Notes: generated from the letters alone by a model not told the origin. A stretch of DNA of 64,000 bases from Enoplolaimus lenunculus (GCA_030248215.1 JASANG010002650.1:93851-157850); one strand, 5' to 3'. Counted from the stretch's first letter, positions 50,001 to 55,187 are shown. Numbers and translations are program-made.

Positions 50001-50093
50001 ACCGCCATTTACACGTTACCGTACGTTCGGCCTGCACAAAAAATGCCCAAGAGTTTTGCGAAACGCTCAAGACGTCCTTTAACACTCAGCTAG
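13922..50093 (+). CDS. Astacin zinc metalloprotease, NAS-36/NAS-37 type (multi-exon gene)
   Basis: A secreted M12A metallopeptidase assembled from about 17 exons (each listed below); splice phases agree at every junction through exon 16. Protein order: signal peptide; acidic prodomain with the FEGD aspartate-switch motif that caps the active-site zinc; RQKR processing site; catalytic domain with HEIAHALGFWHE and the SVMHY Met-turn; EGF-like module; CUB; thrombospondin type 1; tail. About 598 codons are firm before the tail, close to the size known for NAS-36. In Caenorhabditis this EGF-CUB-TSP1 group acts in the cuticle during moulting, so a cuticle-processing role is likely by family. Introns are long and transposon-filled, including one of 18.0 kb and one GC-AG intron. 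The last exon is uncertain (49401-49506 or 49853-50093). A related nematode astacin with the same architecture is the only alternative identity. Confidence 0.9.
14509..14949. mobile_element. TA-target MITE, CTGTAGTGACCCG family, copy 2
   Basis: The ends TGTAGTGACCCGAATATGAT and CTCTTATTCGGATCACTACAG are inverted. It shares interior blocks with copies 1 and 3 (GATATTTATTTGG, GGTACCTCCTCTCATTCGG). It lies in astacin intron 1. Confidence 0.75.
15622..15676 (+). CDS. Astacin exon 2 (prodomain), candidate
   Basis: It lies between AATTCACAG and a GTAATA donor, phase 0 in and phase 1 out, which exactly bridges exon 1 to exon 3. It encodes KVHRNTDKEARHPINKQY, a polar segment. The prodomain is poorly conserved in this family, so support is phase consistency only. 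Confidence 0.45.
15925..16072. mobile_element. Short MITE with TTAGGC-like interior
   Basis: Inverted ends CCATGTTACTTTAAGGGGC and CCCCTTAAAGTAACATTGG enclose TTTTTTGCTTAGGCTAGGC. Related to the elements at about 24096, 46490 and 52012. It lies in astacin intron 2. Confidence 0.65.
16322..16500 (+). CDS. Astacin exon 3 (prodomain)
   Basis: The acceptor is AACTTAAG (weak) and the donor GTACGT, phase 1 in and phase 0 out. It encodes an acidic, helical stretch including DEDDWIFEKSKTFGQ, FHGVKETIALISEIEAI and HHRRENEDNTAEI. The open frame and exact phase support it. Confidence 0.65.
17028..17097 (+). CDS. Astacin exon 4 (prodomain, first half of the FEGD switch)
   Basis: The acceptor is ATTACAG and the donor GTGAGC; phase 0 in, phase 1 out. 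It reads EPIAQQSTTNNSDYPEEQ then NHHFE. Joined to exon 5 this gives HHFEGDIVL: the FxGD motif whose Asp blocks the zinc in astacin zymogens. Confidence 0.85.
17285..17730. mobile_element. TA-target MITE, CTGTAGTGACCCG family, copy 3 (inverted)
   Basis: TA|CTGTATTGACCCGAATAAGA at the left and TCTTATTCGGGTCAATACAG|TA at the right give inverted ends with a TA duplication. The interior is in the opposite orientation to copies 1 and 2. TA duplication fits a Tc1/mariner-type source. It lies in astacin intron 4. Confidence 0.85.
17892..18050 (+). CDS. Astacin exon 5: end of prodomain, RQKR site, mature N-terminus
   Basis: The acceptor is AATATTTCAG and the donor GTAAGG; phase 1 in and out. It reads GDIVLWPSQASSLLE, then HPTRQKRKFIRGG with a furin-like RQKR, then SLRWDPRQPIPYAFDKSH. 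W-x-IPYxxD is the hallmark start of the mature astacin fold. Confidence 0.95.
18277..19226. mobile_element. PIF/Harbinger-like MITE, subfamily with TACCCATATGGGTA motifs
   Basis: The ends TGCGGGGTTCACGTTAC and GTTACGTGAATCCCGCA are inverted, flanked on both sides by TAA. A 3-bp TWA duplication is the PIF/Harbinger habit. The interior holds many ACCCATATGGGTA palindromes rather than the ATATCATATGATAT of sister copies. It is about 950 bp, non-coding, in astacin intron 5. A shorter sister is at 57875-58389. Confidence 0.85.
19727..19859 (+). CDS. Astacin exon 6 (catalytic domain, N-terminal lobe)
   Basis: The acceptor is TTTTTATTTAG and the donor GTAAGT; phase 1 in, phase 2 out. It reads KYTIGKIETALRFWQANTCL with the conserved first disulfide Cys (TCLKFERR), then NENVIVFSTSDG. 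This is a direct family match (A...W...TC..F). Confidence 0.95.
20985..21057 (+). CDS. Astacin exon 7 (catalytic domain, GC..xVGk..GG segment)
   Basis: The acceptor is CATGTTTCAG and the donor GTAACT; phase 2 in, phase 0 out. It reads CASNVGKSPQGGIQFVSLAP then ECLK, corresponding to the GCySxVGrxGGxQxisl...C stretch just before the zinc helix. Confidence 0.92.
21140..21262. mobile_element. Fragment of the CTGTAGTGACCCG MITE
   Basis: TA|CTGTAGTGACCCCAAAAAGG is one family end, followed by weakly matching interior (GTCCCAATTAATAACAGGCG). The far end is missing. It lies in astacin intron 7. Confidence 0.5.
21476..21715. mobile_element. TCATCCACGTWATAC element, one end
   Basis: GAGTCATCCACGTTATACCG and CTACGCTACTGTAAAAAATTG match the ends of the element at 62515-63731. 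Interior words (AGTCCCTTCG, ACAGTGTSTGACAAT) are also shared. I cannot find a right end, so this is probably a truncated copy. Confidence 0.6.
22468..23136. mobile_element. PIF/Harbinger-like MITE, ATATCATATGATAT subfamily
   Basis: The right end (GCCCCAGATATAACGTGAAC then GCCGCA) is intact, the left end decayed (ATAACTGCGGCAGCTTGGAA). The interior has repeated AATATCATATGATATT palindromes at about 22660-22990. It lies in astacin intron 7 and is closely related to 60089-60745 and 62983-63663. Confidence 0.75.
23752..24085. mobile_element. MITE of the CAGGGTACAACCGGAG family, copy 2
   Basis: The left GGCCAGGCTACAACCGGAAG and right CCGGTTGCACCCTGCCAGTGG are inverted partners. It shares interior with 8958-9230. 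Immediately right, about 24096-24390 and 24390-24540 resemble ends of the TTAGGC-bearing MITE family. Confidence 0.65.
24573..24636 (+). CDS. Astacin exon 8: zinc-binding helix
   Basis: The acceptor is TTAATTTTAG; phase 0 in, phase 1 out. It reads FGIMTHEIAHALGFWHEQSR then P. HEIAHALGFWHE carries the three zinc His and the catalytic Glu, all intact. The donor is GCAAGT, not GTAAGT, with the AG|GCAAGT context known for GC-AG introns, and the Asp codon (RPDRD) is completed correctly by exon 9. Confidence 0.97.
24703..24962. repeat. GC-rich inverted-end repeat in astacin intron 8
   Basis: GCGCTATACCTACTAGCCACG at the left and GGCAAACATAAGTATAGCG at the right are imperfect inverted ends. The interior is rich in CGGCG/GCGCG words, unlike its surroundings. 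A weak relative may exist at about 47884-48062. Short frames on both strands are chance. Confidence 0.5.
25362..25501 (+). CDS. Astacin exon 9: Met-turn segment
   Basis: The acceptor is TTAATTTTTAG and the donor GTGAGA; phase 1 in, phase 0 out. It reads DRDQYVTVIWRNIKRGLEGQ, then FTKELPKDVYDAYIDYDYGS, then VMHYRGK. SVMHY is the Met-turn; its Tyr is the fifth zinc ligand or switch residue in astacins. Confidence 0.96.
25785..25911 (+). CDS. Astacin exon 10: end of catalytic domain
   Basis: The acceptor is ATTTTCAG and the donor GTAAGC; phase 0 in, phase 1 out. It reads AYGKIRAANTIRTNFPGFQQ, TIGQRASPSFDDVKLMNKIY, CS. IGQR..pS..D...iN..Y.C is the diagnostic C-terminal motif with the last disulfide Cys. 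Confidence 0.96.
26261..26380 (+). CDS. Astacin exon 11: EGF-like module
   Basis: The acceptor is ACATTTTTTCAG and the donor GTGAGT; phase 1 in and out. Six Cys are present: CHPLPCYHGGYTDPTDC then SRCRCPDGLTGTYC. This is a compact EGF-like fold, as directly follows the protease domain in NAS-33 to NAS-39 type astacins. Confidence 0.93.
27179..27288 (+). CDS. Astacin exon 12: CUB domain, first part
   Basis: The acceptor is GTGATTGTAG and the donor GTAAGT; phase 1 in, phase 0 out. It reads ECGGNVIVTEHPQYISTPEY, PSVTSIDQQCSWKLE, with the CGG...sP.YP......C.W start of a CUB domain. The intron after it is 18,003 bases long. Confidence 0.88.
28589..28855. mobile_element. piggyBac-like MITE with an internal tRNA-like promoter, copy A
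   Basis: TTAA|CCCCTTCTCACATTG on the left and CATGTGAGAAAGGG|TTAA on the right give inverted ends beginning CCC inside a TTAA duplication, the piggyBac pattern. At 28743-28810 it contains a tRNA-like block: TAGCTGAGTGGTGATGG fits a pol III A box and GAGTTCGAATCC a B box. The acceptor stem does not pair, so it is not a working tRNA. Two more copies are at 54902 and 55188. Confidence 0.85.
28958..29440. mobile_element. TCATCCACGTAAT element, left part, interrupted by the LTR-like element
   Basis: ACTCATCCACGTAATAATG at the left is the family end. The interior (AGTCCCTTCGAACA, ATATAACACCCTTCC, GTCCTTACCCAGACC) matches 54691-56104 in order. The match stops at 29440, exactly where the long direct repeat begins, so the LTR-like element inserted here. 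I do not find the right-hand remainder downstream. Confidence 0.7.
29441..30748 (+). repeat. LTR-like direct repeat, left copy
   Basis: About 1.31 kb beginning TGTCAGGGACACTATTTC and ending at AATGGGGT. It is nearly identical to 36579-37866: I see scattered single-base differences and changes in ATT and AT microsatellites, suggesting a young pair. It contains an (ATT)n tract at 29530-29575. It starts with TG but does not end in CA, and no target-site duplication is visible, so a standard LTR end is not proven. Confidence 0.75.
32605..33700 (+). repeat. Two diverged copies of a hairpin-rich unit in the LTR-like element
   Basis: Copies at 32605-32820 and 33485-33700 share, in order, AACACTTGTGA, GCACTTAAG/ACACTTAAG, TTGTACAGAACCGA, a TGCAC..GTGC hairpin, and a terminal hairpin TGCGGCTCTCGCAGCCGCA (copy 1) or TGCGGCTCTCGTAGTCGCA (copy 2). 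The stems persist although the primary sequence between them has changed, as in structured RNA. Confidence 0.6.
34528..34870 (+). repeat. CAA/CAG-type microsatellite tract
   Basis: A run of CAACAACAA, AGCAGCAAC and related triplets with almost no T on the plus strand. It lies immediately upstream of the GC-rich coding stretch and would read as Asn/Gln/Thr-rich protein. Minus-strand Val/Leu frames here are artefacts of the triplet repeat. Confidence 0.85.
34870..36160 (+). pseudogene. GC-rich unrecognised coding stretch inside the LTR-like fossil
   Basis: One plus-strand frame (beginning MADFRGYNNPENGGEDG) is open for most of about 430 codons, with about one break, and uses G/C-ending codons almost throughout, unlike the AT-rich host genes nearby. 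Visible features: a Pro/Asp-rich N-terminus, a hydrophobic segment (VLSLLFVGLAFQTPLGAAW), and an aromatic-rich middle (HYDHGSQYYRRHIIVGDES). I recognise no family and would not call it gag, capsid or enzyme from this. Position between the direct repeats marks it as element cargo. Downstream it degrades into A/C-only sequence. Confidence 0.5.
36160..36382. repeat. A/C-only low-complexity block
   Basis: Across about 220 bases the plus strand is almost entirely A and C (CCCCCCACCACACCCC, A-runs, AACAAAACAAA). No recognisable repeat unit is present. It looks like low-quality consensus sequence rather than biology; frames reading through it on either strand are meaningless. Confidence 0.8.
36579..37866 (+). 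repeat. LTR-like direct repeat, right copy
   Basis: Partner of 29441-30748, same orientation, same start (TGTCAGGGACAC) and end (AATGGGGT). The ATT and ATAT microsatellites differ in length. Confidence 0.75.
37867..39396. other. Gene-free, compositionally foreign stretch
   Basis: GC is higher than in the host DNA around it. A short diverged duplication occurs (GCAGAAACTCAGCTGTAAAT at about 38322 and GCAGAAACTCACCGTTAAAC at about 38590). I find no recognisable protein in any frame. It probably belongs to the same large insertion as the LTR-like element. Confidence 0.45.
39397..40290. repeat. Satellite of about 180 bp, five diverged units
   Basis: Units begin near 39397, 39582, 39762, 39936 and 40116 with AAAACGCGATTTYCRCTTTTTC. 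Each contains a CATTCGATTC/GTTCGATTC block, AAGAAAACCACCCC, AAAGTTATGG and a GTGTACACGCTTTACGGATC-like end. Divergence between units is high, so the array is old. Confidence 0.85.
40876..41055 (+). promoter_or_regulatory. CCAAT/TATA promoter-like module
   Basis: Four CCAAT boxes in both orientations (CCAAT at 40876 and 40949; ATTGG at 40919 and 40991) precede TATAAAAG at 41017-41024 and an initiator-like CATTCAGTTCAG 28 bases downstream of it. This is a textbook pol II core promoter layout on the plus strand. No gene follows. TTGGCGACAACGCAGG at 41279-41295 resembles primer-binding sites of some LTR elements, so this may be the U3/R part of an old LTR. Confidence 0.55.
41056..42998. other. 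Gene-free stretch after the promoter-like module
   Basis: No recognisable frame. GC stays above host level until about 42900. It is probably the remainder of the same inserted block. Confidence 0.4.
42999..43674. mobile_element. PIF/Harbinger-like MITE, ATATCATATGATAT subfamily
   Basis: TGCGGGGTTCACGTTATAAC and GTTATAACGTGAACCCCGCA are perfect inverted ends, flanked on both sides by TAA. The interior has AATATCATATGATATT palindromes at 43140-43480. Both ends are intact, so this is one of the youngest copies. It lies in the 18-kb intron. Confidence 0.9.
43900..44880. mobile_element. Element with an internal tandem of about 150-180 bp and (GGAC)n motif
   Basis: The unit start GCTAATATGCAAATTAGC recurs at about 43963, 44115, 44270, 44446 and 44613, with ATTATCGGTTTTGGATGTTTG and TTCCTCGCACCCAAAAACC inside. 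CGGACGGACAGACGGACGGA follows at about 44754, and a GCGAAACTCCGAG/CTCGGAGTTTCGC hairpin near 44821-44850. The left edge (GTCGTAGTGGGACTACATTT) is found inverted at bases 1-80. Class unknown. Confidence 0.65.
45292..45422 (+). CDS. Astacin exon 13: CUB domain, middle
   Basis: The acceptor is TTAATATTTCAG and the donor GTAAAC; phase 0 in, phase 2 out. It reads ADPSKKVRLQFVQRFYMTCS, APNSVCTDYIEIVNTTNLGN, SGM. C...C.DYIEI is the CUB signature after the second Cys. Confidence 0.93.
45829..46332. repeat. 63-bp tandem array, 8 essentially identical units
   Basis: The unit contains GTCTTTTAACGATTAAATTT, TTATCAAATATAATTTG and TAATTATTTTTAAGTTTTAC, repeated without visible difference at a constant 63-base step. 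Identity between units implies a very recent expansion or an assembly effect. It ends 34 bases before astacin exon 14, close to its branch-point region. Confidence 0.95.
46367..46479 (+). CDS. Astacin exon 14: CUB domain, end
   Basis: The acceptor is AACTTTTGCAG and the donor GTAAGA; phase 2 in, phase 1 out. It reads FCCPGPPSSPIHSQDNLLLV, KWRSFENGGMFRAIVYA, the F.C......i.S..n.l.v.w.s......FrA.y end of a CUB domain. Confidence 0.93.
46485..46655. mobile_element. MITE with TTAGGC-like interior
   Basis: GGCCGATGTACACAACAGAG at the left and TTTACATGGGCC at the right are the decayed ends of the family best seen at 52012-52152. The interior repeats TAAGCCTAAGCCTA. Confidence 0.6.
46954..47068 (+). 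CDS. Astacin exon 15: thrombospondin type 1 repeat
   Basis: The acceptor is CTACCGTTTTAG and the donor GTAAGT; phase 1 in, phase 2 out. It reads YTSWSEWSNCSADCGGCGTQ then LRYRTCTAAACV. WSEWSNCSADCG is the canonical TSP1 W-x-x-W core, with NCS also a glycosylation motif. Confidence 0.95.
47384..47446 (+). CDS. Astacin exon 16: end of TSP1 repeat
   Basis: The acceptor is ATTGGATTTTAG and the donor GTAAAC; phase 2 in and out. It reads GPRTESRSCNPRPCRLCFRP. SCNPRPC closes the TSP1 module, and the extra C-x-x-C is expected to pair with a Cys in the tail. Confidence 0.88.
49401..49506 (+). CDS. Astacin exon 17, candidate C-terminus
   Basis: The acceptor region TTTTCACAGAG offers two AGs two bases apart. 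With the second (exon from 49403) the join reads FRPRARKTCCTSKHPPHSNP; the TCC pair would suit the cysteine-rich tail that follows TSP1 in NAS-36/37. That frame ends in TAA within the exon. With the first AG it reads RGHAKPAALQNI..., which either stops at TGA at 49506 or splices at GTGGGT (49492). I prefer the second AG, but the choice is open. Confidence 0.45.
49600..49785. repeat. Interspersed repeat shared with 55680-55840
   Basis: AAAACATTCATAGCAGATGA and the next roughly 110 bases (to GTGCTGGATTACG) recur in the same order at 55715-55835. It is part of the interior of the TCATCCACGTAAT element family. Confidence 0.7.
49853..50093 (+). CDS. Candidate last exon of the astacin gene
   Basis: A strong acceptor (CGTTTCTTATCAG) precedes an open frame that reads, from phase 2, GGTTSPTSTVTGGLSLGGDG, then TALYGDTFGRVSSSLMPGER, and ends AKRSRRPLTLS at TAG. 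The Gly/Ser/Thr composition suits a linker-like secreted tail. Exon 16 (phase 2) could splice here directly. A second long frame overlaps it (KVVLPPPPPLLQ...), so the frame is not certain. Confidence 0.4.
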
Positions 50094-50229
50094 CTAATGC
50101 TTTTCGTCCGTTTAACTATCTTTAGCTAGCTACGGACAAAATACAGTTTCTATGAAACTGTGTCCGGACACGGAAAATATTAACTGTTGGACAACCCATC
50201 TTAAACGTATGAGGATTCATTAAGTTAGT

Positions 50230-51221
50230 TTAACCAAGAGTGCATGATGCCCTTTAACAAGAGTATGCAACTGGCACATTCTGTGTAGAAAAGAATGTAC
50301 CAGCACGCGTTGCGTTTTTGGCCTACCCACCCCCTCAATCAGGGGGGTCTGTATGCAGTTTTATAAACGTGTAAAACTATTGTGTTAATATTGTCATACA
50401 CGCAGTGAACCTGGATGTTAGGACCAAATTGTAACCCCCCTTGTTTAAGGGGGTAGATGTATTAAGACAATAGCATTATAAACCGTTACCACTGTTACGT
50501 ACAGTTTACTGTTTGCTTTGGTCTATATGTGTTATGTTTCCTTAGCATTGGAGCGTGTTTTAGCAAATATGCTTGTTTTTGGCATAATACTGACAGGCAG
50601 TTCTGGTAGAACTTTTACTTGTTTCGTTAGTTGCTTCTTTGATTTTTGTGCAATGTTTGTGAGCGTCACGGCATGACTTTAATTGTAGTTTTGCGGCTCT
50701 GGTGCAAAAGTAAGTTACCAGGATCTCCTGATTTTTCAAATTAAAGCGGTGAAAATAAAGCCTTATTAACATTGGAACTTCATGTTACTAGGGGATAACC
50801 TCCTAAACAAGATTTTTGCACGCTAGTATTGCAGTATAGTGAGAATACAATCTGTACGTCTAAATCCCCCTCCAGGTTACGTTAAAGTTGTTAAAGCCAG
50901 TAAAACAAATACTGTTTCTCGAGAAACTTTTATTTTTTCAGTCTCCCTTTTGTAAACGCTCCTCTCATTATCCCAATGATGCCAACAAACGCGCACTTAT
51001 TTACGCATACAAACATCTTTAGTGTGATATAGTTGACCCCTTAAATGAGGGGGGGGGTAGGTGTGCTGATGCATTCTATGTGAACCTCTTGCTTAAACCC
51101 CCCCCCCCTTGATTGAGGGGGGTTTGCCAAAAACGCAACGCTTGCTGGGTACATTCTTTTCTACACAGAATGTACCCAGTTGCATACTCTTGTTAAAGGG
51201 CATCATGCACTGTTGGTTTAA
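50230..51221. mobile_element. 1-kb element with long (about 100 bp) inverted ends
   Basis: AACCAAGAGTGCATGATGCC, CTTTAACAAGAGTATGCAAC and TGTGTAGAAAAGAATGTACC run inward from the left; their reverse complements run out to 51221. Next inside, GTTGCGTTTTTGGC pairs with GCCAAAAACGCAAC, and CCCCC tracts flank both sides. TTTAA and TTAAA lie at the borders, hinting at an AT-rich target. The interior is non-coding. An old relative is at about 862-1156. Confidence 0.8.
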
Positions 51222-52011
51222 CTGAGAGAAAACTCGAAAAAACCTACGTTAGGGCCTCAAGCTAGTTTGTATCGAACTAAAAATAGGTCTCCTTTACACG
51301 GAGGTTCGAAACCCAACCTCTGGCTTATTAAACATACGAGCTTACCATTGTACCAACAGTACACAATAAAACTTTGATGATATCAAGATATAAGTGAAGG
51401 TTACATTGTTTACAATAATGCATCGTCCACAATATCTCGCGAACACGCAGTGGAATTTTACATCGAGCGTAGACGTTGCCGTTTGTTTAGAGCAGCTGCC
51501 CACGTAAAACTTACAATAAAGGAGCTTGGACTGTTGTCGTCGATAAATTTAACACAGCAGTTGTTTCCGGTAAATTGAAGCAAATACAGCAACCGTCTTA
51601 GCCTACAGTCGAACGTACACCCTTGAAAGCACGAAAGCTAGTTGTAGTTTACATATATTCTGATTTATATGTACGGCTTTTTATATATATTGGTTTTTAT
51701 AAAACATTTTTAAAACATTTTTTAATATAAAATCTATTTTTAAAGTTTGACGAGTGTATGCGCGTTACAGGAGGCAGGGCCGGTGTTGGGTTGCTAACCG
51801 TCCAAACAGGCCGGAGGGAGCAGGGGGCAGGCTTAGGTAGAGGTTTTACGCTAAAAAACGCTTTAATATTTTTAAAATGTCACCGCTCAAAAAATTTTCA
51901 GTTTCTCAAGATGGGCTCCCAAGGGTCGGGGGTCCCCAATTTCAAGGTTTACGCGGTCGTTTACCGCCTACCGGCACTCGTTCCGGAATTAGATTGTAAC
52001 TGGCGACTGGC
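51222..52011. other. Intergenic stretch, one degenerate tRNA-like patch
   Basis: On the minus strand, 51265-51360 has an A-box-like TGGTACAATGGTAAGC and a B-box-like GGTTTCGAACC, but the arms do not form a cloverleaf, so this is at most a tRNA pseudogene or SINE scrap. Otherwise nothing recognised. Confidence 0.4.
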
Positions 52012-52152
52012 CTATGTATAGAACAGGGGGCCGAACAGGGCCGGAACGTTTTTCGGCCGGACTAAGCTTCTAGGCTTAGGAATAGGTTCACCCTAGGCTC
52101 TGGCTTAGGAATAAGCTACATTGTTCCGGCCCTGTTCTATACATTGGCCGGC
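52012..52152. mobile_element. MITE with telomere-like TTAGGC interior, best copy
   Basis: GGCCTATGTATAGAACAGGG and CCCTGTTCTATACATTGGCC are inverted ends about 140 bp apart. Between them lie TCTAGGCTTAGGAATAGG and CTGGCTTAGGAATAAGC. It is the clearest member of the family scattered over the window. Confidence 0.8.
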
Positions 52153-53025
52153 TAAATGATTATGCTCATTCGCATAGCGTAGGCTAGGAATGAATATGCT
52201 TTTTTATACTACTACAGTGGCCGTCTTGTTCTATACATTGGCCCAATTTTATTATGTATATACTTGCACCGTAGGAACTGGGGACGATATCTCAAACAAG
52301 GGCAATGGCAAGAACAAGATGAGGCTATTGTACACTATCCGCCACAAAATTCGCCCTAAAAATATTTTAAGCGATCTAGGGCTTCTAAATTTGCAGGGCG
52401 TTCATTTTTCTCAAAAAATTTTATTTTTTAAAAATAGAACCTTTTCAACAGAAACAAATGTATGGGGAAAGGTAAAAAGTGGGACGCGCGAAAAAATCCC
52501 ACAAGCAAAGCGAGGAAATTGTCAATTCCAAAGTGCTATTTCTGCCTGGAGAGAACTAAACCTGGATACCGTTCACTTTATAAAGCTGCGGGTGTCAAAA
52601 ACGCCCTTAATCAGTAGCGAGTTTTGTCACACTATGTATGCAGCTGTAAAAAATTTAAGTTGTGAAGGTGTACCTTCTGATCCAGCCTTTTCTGAGGGTG
52701 AGTACGCAGAAACTACGTTCCCTCCGCGCGCACCCATTTTTCTTCCCTTTTGATTGCGTATAAAATTTTCATACCCCATTTAAAAAATATTTTCAATTTT
52801 TTCGCATTCATATTTTGTCTACATAACCGCTATTCAGATCACAAAATTTTACGTTGACATCGAATCAACTTGGACAAAACGTGTTCCAAGTTGCCCCCAG
52901 TTATAACGTGAACCCCGCATTAAGCCTGGTTCACTGAGATTTTTTAAAACAGAATTCTATACTTGAAAAATTTCGTTGATTAGAACTTGGATCCGGTTAA
53001 GGCTCCTTATAAACTTTTATTAAAA
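52153..53025. other. Gene-free stretch ending in a solo PIF/Harbinger-like end
   Basis: 52855-52919 (GTTATAACGTGAACCCCGCA at its right, then TTA) is a right end of the TGCGGGG family with no partner to the left. The 187-codon frame at 52190 starts inside a MITE end, lacks any family feature and is probably chance. Confidence 0.5.
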
Positions 53026-54066
53026 TGCGGGGCTCACGTTATAAATTATGCAGCTGGGCCACGTTTTGTCACGTTGTATATATTGGGTAACATTTTGTCT
53101 GCGATGTAACCCAATATGATACTCAAAAAGCAGTGGTTGTCTGCTAGCATCACGTATCGGTCGCGTTTTGTCTTTCAATATCTTATGATATTCTCTACGT
53201 TGTCTGTCAATATCATATGATCATTTGAAAATGTTTACTGAGTCAGTTGCATAGGTTTCGAATATCAGATGATACTAATGGACATGTGCCGTTAGTTTCA
53301 TATGATATTACAAGACAATATAAATAAATACTTATATTATGGCGGGAAATTAAAATAATGGCAGGAAAATTCAAATTTGGCGGGAAATTCAAATTTGGCA
53401 GGAAATTCAAATATTAGCGGGAAAATTCAAATTTGGCGGGAAATTCAAATATTGGCGGGAAATTCAAATTTTGGCGGAATTTCAAATTTTGGCGGGAAAA
53501 TTCAAATTTTGACGGGAAATTCAAATTTTGGCGGGAAATTCAAATTTTGGTTGAAAATTCAAATTCTGGCGGCAAATTTAAATTCAGGCGGGTAAATTCA
53601 AATTTTGGCGGGAAATTCAAATATCGTGGGAAATACAAATTTTGGAGCGAAATTTAAATTTTGGCGCAAAAATTCAAAATTAGGCAGGAAAATTCAAATT
53701 TTGCCAGGAAAATTCGAATTTGGGAGGGAATATTCAAAATTTTAGCTATTGTCTTATGAAACGTCTTAAACTACATAATGGAATCTCATATGATACTCCA
53801 AATCCATCTTGTTGAATATCATATCATATATGCTGTTAATTTGGAATATCATATGATATTCAACAATATGTCTGATTATGTCACGTGACATTCGAACACT
53901 TGTATGCTGAGATAACCTGAATACCCGTGCTTTGTATAGTAATATCACATGATATTCGACATTTGTCTGTCCGTATCATCTGATGGTAATAAAAATTTAT
54001 GTTGATGTCGAATTAACACATGATAAAACGTGACCCGACTATCATAGTTATAACGTGAACCCCGCA
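53026..54066. mobile_element. PIF/Harbinger-like MITE carrying a minisatellite
   Basis: TGCGGGGCTCACGTTATAA and TTATAACGTGAACCCCGCA are inverted ends. AATATCATATGATATT motifs occur at 53170-53310 and 53770-53960. The middle (53345-53735) is a TTGGCGGGAAATTCAAAT minisatellite absent from sister copies, so this copy has acquired or expanded it. Confidence 0.8.
53345..53735 (+). repeat. GGCGGGAAATTCAAATTTT minisatellite
   Basis: About 20 imperfect units of 17-20 bases (GGCGGGAAATTCAAATTTT). The same unit forms a second array, inverted, at 61190-61590. Open frames through it (GKFKFWREIQ-type) are repeat artefacts. Confidence 0.9.
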
Positions 54067-54690
54067 TAAAACAAAATATAATATTGTGACTTCATTTATG
54101 TTCATATATACATTATACTCTGATATACATTGTAACGACCGTCTGAAGTAATAAATTTACACTCACCAAGATACGTTCCATTTGATAGCGTGGAAAACGG
54201 TACACACTATGTTAAAACTCGCCACGGGACATGGCTAAACTCGGTTCCACCAGAAATCCGGGTGCACGCCAATATAATTGATCCACGAAGTCAGGAAAAT
54301 AATTCGACACGGCCACAGCACAGAGTGCATTTTTTTCCTTACACTATAACGAGACCCTGTTCGAAGGACTTGTTCAACGAAAGCATTATCTAGGTGGGAA
54401 GAAGAACCAGGAGCAAATCGAGTTTGAAAGATTCGGCTGATTGGAAGGCCACCTAACAAACAGAAAACCACACGGTACATATTAAGTGTTGGCGGCTTAT
54501 ATAAACCGTTGGCAACACATGCAGCAGTAAAAAGAAGCCTCGTGAGGAGAAGCAAAGGTATTGTATTTGTAATAATTCAGTACAAAGTCTCAATTCGGAA
54601 TTATGAACATTTCCAGAAATACATTTATAACAAACCCGGCATAACTTGAATACTTAGAAAAGAACTCAGTCAGTTGTGCATGCCCGCGGC
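54067..54690. other. Intergenic stretch, nothing recognised
   Basis: No gene or repeat that I can name. Confidence 0.4.
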
Positions 54691-54901
54691 TAATGGGTCA
54701 TCAACGTAATGCTGCGCGCACAGCTATAAAAATTGTCCATGTCTAGGTAAGAGCCTATGTCATTTTTAGGAACTCTATAAGAAAGATGTTATATTTAGAA
54801 CTAGTATCTTTCCAGAGTCCAAGGACACGCAGACATCCTACTCACAGGATCGATCTGCAATGTCATTACAGCCATAGTACAGAGTGCTTAACCCCTTCTC
54901 A

Positions 54902-55154
54902 CATTGAGTTGCCTGTAGGCAACTCAGCGCAGTGTATATACGTTAAATAGTATATATCGCACCGTGTTTAACAATTGCAACACGTATACATAGTACTAAA
55001 TCACCACAAGACGTGAGAGCCCCCTCGGGCTTGAGCGTCAAGCTCCTATAGCTGAGTGGTGATGGTATACGCCTCCCACTCCAGTCACTGGAGTCCGAAT
55101 CCTAGCATAAAAGTAGGTCTCAGGGGAAATAGAAAATATTCATGTGAGAAAGGG
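54902..55154. mobile_element. piggyBac-like MITE with tRNA-like promoter, copy B
   Basis: TTAA|CCCCTTCTCACATTG ... CATGTGAGAAAGGG|TTAA, a clean TTAA duplication. The tRNA-like block is at 55042-55109, with A and B boxes as in copy A. Confidence 0.88.
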
Positions 55155-55187
55155 TTAAGCGAAAAAATTTCAGTTTACTATCTATAA

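Noticed and set aside
49810-50082. Frame beginning METGTSVEESRF with a poly-Pro run
   Set aside because: Overlaps the better astacin tail frame; its start lies before the strong acceptor and the Pro run comes from CCTCCC repeats.
51265-51360. Possible tRNA gene on the minus strand
   Set aside because: A and B boxes are recognisable, but neither anticodon nor acceptor arm pairs.
52190-52753. 187-codon plus-strand frame
   Set aside because: It begins in a MITE end (TTCTATACATTGGCC), has no domain, and no splice or family support.
53377-53657. GKFKFWREIQ-type repetitive frames
   Set aside because: Translation of the GGCGGGAAATTCAAAT minisatellite; the same occurs at 61286-61571 on the minus strand.
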